From: DATKZS01 sp035527835 [NCBI: bacterium]
GTDB taxonomy: Bacteria; RBG-13-61-14
NCBI GenBank assembly: GCA_035527835.1
Contig: DATKZS010000087.1
Coordinates: forward strand, 1 to 20,396
DNA length: 20,396 nucleotides
Direction of reading: 5' to 3'
In this document: piece by piece, positions 15,641 to 20,396 of the stretch
Layout: each line of letters starts with the position of its first letter
How positions within the stretch are numbered: position 1 is the first letter of the stretch
Notes under the pieces: model-generated
What the model saw: only the letters and a program-made list of their open reading frames with translations
What the model was told of the DNA's origin: nothing
Database searches by the model: none
Program-made: the position numbers and the translations under genes

Positions 15641-17887
15641 GTGCCGGTTATCCGGATAAACGAGATCATTGACCGCTTGCTCGACTACCATCCCCAGGCT
15701 GACGTGGCCATCGTCCAGAAAGCGTACGTCTGGAGCGCCAAGCTGCACGCGGGGAGCCTGCGCAAGTCCGGCCTGCCCTACCTGTCCCATCCCTTGGAGG
15801 TCGCCGGGATCCTTACCGAGCTCAAGCTTCATGAGTCGGCCATAGCGGCGGGCCTGCTGCACGACGTATTGGAGGACTCGAGCCTGACGCTTGAAGGGCT
15901 GGAGGCGGAGTTCGGCCGTGAGATCGCGCGGCTGGTTGACGGGGTGACCAAGATCGGCAAGATCACGGCGGACACGACTCGGATCGAGGTGCAGGCGGAG
16001 AACCTGCGCAAGATGGTGCTGGCGATGGCGGAGGACGTGCGGGTGATCCTGATCAAGCTGGCGGACCGGCTGCACAACATGCGGACGCTGGAGTACCTGG
16101 AGGAGGACCGGCGGCGGCTGATCGCGCAGGAGACCATGGAGATTTACGCTCCGGTGGCGGGCCGGCTGGGGATCCACTGGATCCGGGCGCAGCTCGAGGA
16201 CCTGTCGCTGGAGCACCTGAAGCCGGACATTTTTTTCCGGCTGGCGGCGCAGGTGGCGAAGACGCGGGAGGCCCGCCAGCAGTACGTTGAGGAAACCCAG
16301 CAGACGCTCCAGAAGCTTCTCTCGGAGGCCGGGGTCGAGGCGGCGGTCACGGGCCGGTTCAAGCACATCTTCAGCGTGCTCCACAAGATGGAGAAGCAGA
16401 ACCTGGCGTTCGAGGAGGTGCACGACCTGATCGCGTTCCGCATCCTGGTCAATACCATCAACGATTGTTACGACGCTCTCCGGGTGATCCATTCGTCCTG
16501 GACTCCGGTGCCGGGGCGGATCAAGGACTACATCGCGCTTCCCAAGCCCAACATGTATCGGTCGCTGCACACCACGGTGATCGGGCCGGACGGGGAGCGG
16601 GTCGAGATCCAGATCCGGACCCACGAGATGCACGCCATCGCGGAGTACGGGATCGCCGCGCACTGGCGGTACAAGGAGATCGGAGCGGCGGCGCCGGGCA
16701 AGAAGGCGGAGGCCAAGGCGCTGGAATTCGTGCAGCACCTGGTGGAGTACCACGAGGAGCTCAAGGACCCGTACCGGTTCCTGGAGTCGGTGAAGTCGGA
16801 GGTGGCGCCGGAGGAGATCATCGTGTTCACGCCCAAGGGCGACATGATCGAGCTGCCGCAGGGCGCCACCGCCATTGACCTCGCCTTCGCCATCCACAGC
16901 CACATCGGCAACCACTGCGCGGGCGCCAAGGTGAACGGACGGATCGTGCCCTTGAACCACCCGTTGAAAAGCGGCGACACCATCGAGATCATCACGCTGA
17001 AATCGGTGGAGCCGTCGCGCGCGTGGCTCGACCTGGTCAAGACCCCGCGGGCCAAGGCCAAGATCACCCACTGGATCACCATGAAGGAGGCGGACCGGGT
17101 CAAGGAGACCGGCCGCCGGATCCTGGAGACCGAGCTCTTCCGCTACGACCGGCGACTGGGCGAGCTCATCGAGAACGGGACCATGGACCGGATCGCGCAG
17201 CGCTTCAACTTCAACGGCCACGCCCGCCTGTTCGAGGCGGTCGGGTTCGGCAAGTTCCCGGCGCGCAAGGTCGTGCTCCAACTGGTGCCCGCCGATGAGG
17301 TCCGCGACAAGGGCCGGGCCAAGGGCAAGGCCGGCCCCCCCAAAAAGGCCGGGAAAAAGATCGGGAAAAAGGCCGGCCGGAAAAAGCCGGCCGCCAGGGG
17401 AAAAGCCGCCCCCGCGGCCGCGGATGGCGAGTCGTCCGCGGACGAGGTCGAGAAGCCGGTCATGCTGATCACGAGCTTTGGCGACCCGTCTTTGAGCTTT
17501 GCCTCGTGCTGCCATCCGCTGGCGGAGGACGAGGCGGTGGCGCTCCGCAGGGAGGACCAGATTATCGAGGTGCACCGCGCCAATTGTCCCCGGGTCACCG
17601 GGGCGCATCCCGAGCGCATCCTGCCCGCCAAATGGGCGGACCACGTGGAGGGGGAGTCGGAGGGAGCCATTGACGTGGTGGCCCAGGACCAGAAAGGCAT
17701 GCTGGTCAAAATCTCGTCGGTCATCTCCGACGCCAACCTCGACATCATCCGCGCCCTGGTCCACACCACGGAGGACAAGAAGGCCAAGCTCTCCTTCCAC
17801 CTCTGCATCAAGTCCCTGTCCCAGCTCCAGCGCCTCATCAAGGCCATCGAAAAAATTGACGCCGTCATCTCCGTGCACCGGATGTGA
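15641..17887 (+). CDS. rel: Bifunctional (p)ppGpp synthetase/hydrolase, RelA/SpoT family
   Basis: This 748-residue protein has the full RSH architecture. The HD hydrolase domain (about 25-170) keeps H50, H74-D75, E78-D79 (LLHDVLEDS) and LADRLHNM with D142, so ppGpp hydrolysis is plausible. The synthetase domain (about 235-345) has GRFKHIFSV, DYIALPKPNMYRSLHT and EIQIRT. A TGS domain spans about 392-452. Next come a helical region, a Lys/Ala-rich low-complexity stretch (about 555-597), a zinc-finger-like segment with CCHPLAEDE and HRANCP (about 620-650), and a C-terminal ACT domain (about 678-747). It sets (p)ppGpp levels on the ribosome in the stringent response. The basic linker is not usual for the family. 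Start is GTG. No clear T-tract terminator follows; a GCGCCC hairpin lies at 17932-17947. Confidence 0.95.
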   Translation: MPVIRINEIIDRLLDYHPQADVAIVQKAYVWSAKLHAGSLRKSGLPYLSHPLEVAGILTELKLHESAIAAGLLHDVLEDSSLTLEGLEAEFGREIARLVDGVTKIGKITADTTRIEVQAENLRKMVLAMAEDVRVILIKLADRLHNMRTLEYLEEDRRRLIAQETMEIYAPVAGRLGIHWIRAQLEDLSLEHLKPDIFFRLAAQVAKTREARQQYVEETQQTLQKLLSEAGVEAAVTGRFKHIFSVLHKMEKQNLAFEEVHDLIAFRILVNTINDCYDALRVIHSSWTPVPGRIKDYIALPKPNMYRSLHTTVIGPDGERVEIQIRTHEMHAIAEYGIAAHWRYKEIGAAAPGKKAEAKALEFVQHLVEYHEELKDPYRFLESVKSEVAPEEIIVFTPKGDMIELPQGATAIDLAFAIHSHIGNHCAGAKVNGRIVPLNHPLKSGDTIEIITLKSVEPSRAWLDLVKTPRAKAKITHWITMKEADRVKETGRRILETELFRYDRRLGELIENGTMDRIAQRFNFNGHARLFEAVGFGKFPARKVVLQLVPADEVRDKGRAKGKAGPPKKAGKKIGKKAGRKKPAARGKAAPAAADGESSADEVEKPVMLITSFGDPSLSFASCCHPLAEDEAVALRREDQIIEVHRANCPRVTGAHPERILPAKWADHVEGESEGAIDVVAQDQKGMLVKISSVISDANLDIIRALVHTTEDKKAKLSFHLCIKSLSQLQRLIKAIEKIDAVISVHRM

Positions 17888-17931
17888 GAGACAGCGATCC
17901 TTGTATAACCCGGCCCCGACCCGGCGTGCGA

Positions 17932-17947
17932 GCGCCCTTCCGGGCGC
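17932..17947 (+). terminator. Possible hairpin terminator after rel
   Basis: GCGCCC-TTCC-GGGCGC is a perfect 6-bp GC stem with a tetraloop 45 nt after the rel stop. It is followed by GATTCTTAAC rather than a T-run, so termination strength is doubtful, and it may simply be a dispersed palindromic repeat. Confidence 0.4.
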
Positions 17948-17971
17948 GATTCTTAACGGCTCCGCTGAACC

Positions 17972-17990
17972 GGGTCAGACCTTTAATTGG
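17972..17990. repeat. Degenerate REP-like motif
   Basis: GGGTCAGACC followed by TTTAATTGG resembles the element at 19538-19566 (GGGTCAGACCC, TTGTTTAATTG) in the same orientation, with a short deletion. It is a likely decayed third copy. Confidence 0.55.
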
Positions 17991-18080
17991 GGGGCGGGAC
18001 ACTCCTGTCCCCCACCACTTCGTCAAACCATTAAAATCTCCAAAGCAGCGTTGGCACTTCCCCGATTACAACCACCGTCA

Positions 18081-18109
18081 TTAAACAATTAAACAAGGGT
18101 CTGACCCCC
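18081..18109 (+). repeat. REP-like 29-bp repeat, left copy
   Basis: This is an exact inverted copy of 19538-19566. It starts TTAAACAATTAAACAA and ends in the palindrome GGGTCTGACCC plus two C. Together the two copies bracket the secreted-protein gene. Confidence 0.85.
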
Positions 18110-18193
18110 TCCCCCGCGGCGGCAAACAAACAACCAAATAAAGCCACTATTTTTAAGAGCCCATTAGACATGTCGTTTCCCATCCTTGATTGG

Positions 18194-19441
18194 TTATGGT
18201 TGGCTAGGTTTCAACATGGCCTCCAGGGCCGCGGCTTTGAATACTTTCTTTATCGGGTCGCCGTTTTCGTCGAGACCGTAATAGATCGAGAGGTTTCCGG
18301 AGTCCATCATCATTCTGGGTTGATAGACGTTTCCTGCGAGTTGGTCCAGTGGCAGCGGAGCGCTTTTGACCTTGCCGCCCGCATCGACGCGCGTCAGCGA
18401 AATGGAGGATACGGTCTTGGTCTTTGGATCCCGTTCGAGCCCGAGGATGTATGTTTCGGGGCCCACTGCGATCACGTCGATCTGGTTGGCCTGGGTGGTG
18501 GTCAGGGCGCGTCGGGGGGACCACTGTCCCTCTTTTAATTCACGGATCACCAAAAGGTCTGGTCCTTCCGGCGGAGGGACCTTTTTCTCCCATTGGTATT
18601 CCGCAACGATTTCTTTCCATCGTTCATTATAGTATTCCTGAGCGTTTTCGTACCGTTTGGCGTTGGTGTTCTCGACGTAAACCAGGACCGGACCACCGGG
18701 GCCCATGACCAGTTGGGCGGCGTTGGAATTTCCCAGCAGGCTCAAATCGGAAACGGCGCCGTTGCTGAGATTGTGTTGGCAGTAGTAAACGCCCGCGGGT
18801 TGATAGAGGCTCATTTCGTAACCTCTGTTTACCAAGGCCAGGTGGACGAGGTCTTGTGCCGGATCGTAAAGCGCGGAGACTGAATTGAATTCCAACCCCT
18901 TATCAGGGACCTCTTTGAGTATGATCTTTTCCTGGACCACGTAGGGATCGTCGCCCTCTCCCCATTCCAGGCTTCTGGCCGAGACGGTGACGTTCCCTAT
19001 CCCTGCGGACACCTGGGCGTTGTAAAAGATGATGGAGGACGGACCGGTGCTCACTGCTTCTCCACCGATGGTGTGCGGCATTACGAAAAAGCGCCTGGAA
19101 GCTTGTCTTGGGTCGAAGATTTGGTAACACGATTTTTGCCATTCGTAGCCGAACAGTAGCCTTGAGCTATCGGGATTTGCTTCAATACGGCCGTCCGGGT
19201 AGGAAAATATAGCTCTGGTATTGTCCAGATATTCTGCGTCATATTTTGATCCCTTGCAAGGGCCCGCCGACCACAGCACAAACCTGTCCTGTCCTGCCAC
19301 GCGGTCGATCCTGCCGTCCCATTCCCCTCGCGCGGCGTGGGGCCGCATGGATAAGGTCAAGCCGAGCAACAATGCCAACCCGGTGGCGCCCCGGTATATA
19401 CCCTTCGACGAAATTGCCTGGATAAATCCCGTTTCCATCAT
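18194..19441 (-). CDS. Putative secreted protein of unknown function
   Basis: This is a 415-residue protein. The N-terminus has a short basic stretch, a hydrophobic core (GATGLALLLGLTLSM) and a cleavage-like HAARGEW, so a Sec signal peptide is likely, with export across the inner membrane. The mature part alternates short beta-rich blocks with turns (for example QIDVIAVGPETYILGLERD and GNLSIYYGLDENG), suggestive of a beta-propeller, but I cannot name a family. ATG 19441 is preferred because GGAGGGG lies just before it; an ATG at 19453 would put that site inside the gene. Local GC is about 43% in a hand-counted stretch (18601-18660), well under the neighbours, and the gene lies between inverted REP-like repeats beside a transposase, so acquisition by transfer is likely. 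Confidence 0.75.
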   Translation of the reverse strand: MMETGFIQAISSKGIYRGATGLALLLGLTLSMRPHAARGEWDGRIDRVAGQDRFVLWSAGPCKGSKYDAEYLDNTRAIFSYPDGRIEANPDSSRLLFGYEWQKSCYQIFDPRQASRRFFVMPHTIGGEAVSTGPSSIIFYNAQVSAGIGNVTVSARSLEWGEGDDPYVVQEKIILKEVPDKGLEFNSVSALYDPAQDLVHLALVNRGYEMSLYQPAGVYYCQHNLSNGAVSDLSLLGNSNAAQLVMGPGGPVLVYVENTNAKRYENAQEYYNERWKEIVAEYQWEKKVPPPEGPDLLVIRELKEGQWSPRRALTTTQANQIDVIAVGPETYILGLERDPKTKTVSSISLTRVDAGGKVKSAPLPLDQLAGNVYQPRMMMDSGNLSIYYGLDENGDPIKKVFKAAALEAMLKPSQP

Positions 19442-19516
19442 TTTCCCCTCCATTGCCGTACCGGCCGCCCTAGCCGGAAACCTTAAAAATCAGTCTGGTC
19501 GTGCCCAAATTATTTG

Positions 19517-19544
19517 CGGGGATGGGGGTCCGGGGATGGGGGTC
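19517..19544. repeat. 14-bp tandem duplication
   Basis: CGGGGATGGGGGTC occurs twice in direct succession (19517-19530 and 19531-19544). The second copy merges into the GGGTCAGACCC palindrome of the 29-bp repeat, which suggests slippage or imprecise element activity at this end. Confidence 0.85.
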
Positions 19545-19566
19545 AGACCCTTGTTTAATTGTTTAA
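19538..19566 (-). repeat. REP-like 29-bp repeat, right copy overlapping the transposase stop
   Basis: This is the exact inverted partner of 18081-18109. Read on the minus strand it begins with the transposase's last codons and TAA stop (19555-19557) and ends in the GGGTCTGACCC palindrome. A REP-like palindrome immediately 3' of a RAYT gene is the expected setting for its recognition site. Confidence 0.85.
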
Positions 19567-20396
19567 GGATTGGATTTTGGCTTTGAGCCATGGTTTTTCC
19601 TCCATTAATTGCCTTAGCTTGATCAGTCCGGTCGAGACGGAAACGGGGCTTACTGAAAGGGCGGCGGCGGTGGAGGCGACTGATAGGCCGCGGTTGTAAG
19701 TGAGGTGGTAATATGCGGCGAGGCGGGCGGGGAAGTTGCGGCGTTTTCGGAACAGCTCGTCCTTGTTCACGGCGAATGCCGCGGCGACCTGCTCCAGCGC
19801 CTCGTCGTGGTCCACGGGGGGGCGGGCGGAGGCGGCGAGGCGGGGATTCGGCTTGCCTTTAATGTAGAGGGGTTCCTTAATTGATGGTCCGCCCTCGCCC
19901 GCGGCGCATGAAGGGGCGGCGGCAAAAAGATCGGCGGCGAATTTTTTCCAGGACTCACGGCCCGTGCCGGCGAGGGAGAGCGACTTGGCGCGGTATCTTT
20001 TACGGCGGGCGGCGCGGTCGGGTCCGTAGGCCAGGAGGACCGGTTCGGGGCTGAGCCAGGGGAATTCGGCGTTCGCGCCGACGTAGTCCGCGTAGCTTGA
20101 CCAGGGGTGTTCGGACGGGTCGGCGGCCAGGCCGGCGCGCACCGGGTTGAGGTGGATGTAGTGCGACAGATGGATCCAGTGGGCCTGTTCGATGACCAGG
20201 ACGGATTTGAAGCGGCCCTGGAAAAGGTGTCCGAGGCGGCGGTGGCGGCGGTTGTAGCGCTGGGTGTAAACGGAGTTGATCCATTGCAGGGCGCGGGAGA
20301 TATTGGCCTCCGGGGTGCGCAGGAAGAGGTGGAAGTGGTTGGTCATGAGGCAGAAGGCGAAGATTTCCAGGTTGAAGCGCTTGACGGCCTCGGCGA
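19555..20396 (-). CDS. REP-associated tyrosine transposase (Y1_Tnp/RAYT), 5' end missing
   Basis: The reading frame is open to the window edge: codons upstream of the internal ATG 20346 give FNLEIFAFCLMTNHFHLF, typical RAYT sequence, so the true start lies outside. The HUH motif is HFH in MTNHFHLF. GRFKSVLV and SHYIHLNPVRAGL follow; the Tyr of YIHLNP is the expected nucleophile that joins covalently to single-stranded DNA. The C-terminal part (about the last 85 residues) has helical DnaA-domain-IV-like sequence, ARLAAYYHLTYNRGLSVAS and a helix-turn-helix, common in this subgroup. RAYTs act on REP palindromes, and such a palindrome lies directly at this gene's 3' end. No truncation or frameshift is visible inside the window. 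Confidence 0.9.
   Translation of the reverse strand, partial: AEAVKRFNLEIFAFCLMTNHFHLFLRTPEANISRALQWINSVYTQRYNRRHRRLGHLFQGRFKSVLVIEQAHWIHLSHYIHLNPVRAGLAADPSEHPWSSYADYVGANAEFPWLSPEPVLLAYGPDRAARRKRYRAKSLSLAGTGRESWKKFAADLFAAAPSCAAGEGGPSIKEPLYIKGKPNPRLAASARPPVDHDEALEQVAAAFAVNKDELFRKRRNFPARLAAYYHLTYNRGLSVASTAAALSVSPVSVSTGLIKLRQLMEEKPWLKAKIQSLNN

Larger units (their letters stand above)
17888..18193. other. Gene-free spacer with hairpins and REP-like motifs
   Basis: This 306-bp gap lies between rel and the convergent secreted-protein gene. It contains a perfect hairpin (17932-17947), a REP-like motif GGGTCAGACCTTTAATTGG (17972-17990), a GGGACA-CTCC-TGTCCC hairpin (17996-18011) and one arm of a 29-bp inverted repeat (18081-18109). 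The rest is relatively AT-rich and I see no gene in it. Confidence 0.65.

Noticed and set aside
15467-17878. 803-codon open frame on the minus strand across rel
   Set aside because: It is antisense to a complete RelA/SpoT gene; the translation is compositionally biased and has no recognisable family.
18081-19566. Complete composite transposon
   Set aside because: The repeats have no target-site duplication that I can see, and the transposase lies outside rather than between them, so I call only a REP-like inverted pair.

Overview
The window is about 20.4 kb of GC-rich bacterial chromosome, probably from an uncultivated Gram-negative lineage. A heptose-7-phosphate kinase (RfaE1) points to lipopolysaccharide synthesis. 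Compact operons with ATGA stop/start overlaps, a DUF4416 protein and dense intergenic hairpin repeats recall PVC-group, Omnitrophota or deltaproteobacterial metagenomic genomes. No rRNA or single-copy taxonomic marker is present, so the phylum stays open. I see no tRNA, rRNA or CRISPR array.

Layout. Positions 1-793 hold no convincing gene but contain a heptad repeat, a good sigma70-type promoter and a perfect 30-bp inverted repeat. Positions 794-5233 hold the most interesting unit: a 1187-residue protein joining a seven-bladed WD40 propeller to a membrane-anchored KAP P-loop NTPase, followed 84 nt later by a calcineurin-like metallophosphoesterase. This looks like a two-gene sensor/switch/effector cassette, possibly for conflict or defence. 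After a repeat-filled gap comes a minus-strand Gfo/Idh/MocA oxidoreductase (5657-7018).

From 7375 a long plus-strand run begins: a small double-CxxC protein, a six-TM chemoreceptor, a 94-residue unknown, RfaE1 kinase, an NTF2-like protein, a QueG-related Fe-S protein, DUF4416, YicC endoribonuclease, guanylate kinase and RNA polymerase omega. It ends in a clear intrinsic terminator (15524-15568). A bifunctional RelA/SpoT homologue follows. The gmk-rpoZ-rel order is the conserved one linking GTP/GDP supply, RNA polymerase and (p)ppGpp.

The last 2.5 kb is an accessory island. A lower-GC gene for a secreted protein of unknown function is bracketed by a perfect 29-bp inverted repeat with a REP-like GGGTCTGACCC palindrome. 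Next to it is a REP-associated (Y1/HUH) tyrosine transposase whose own stop codon lies inside one repeat copy; its 5' end runs off the window.

Cross-cutting signals are 7-bp-period repeats at four intergenic loci with different unit sequences, a sharp base-composition break inside the WD40-KAP gene, and an intragenic switch of synonymous codons from G-ending to C-ending in rfaE1 and rel.
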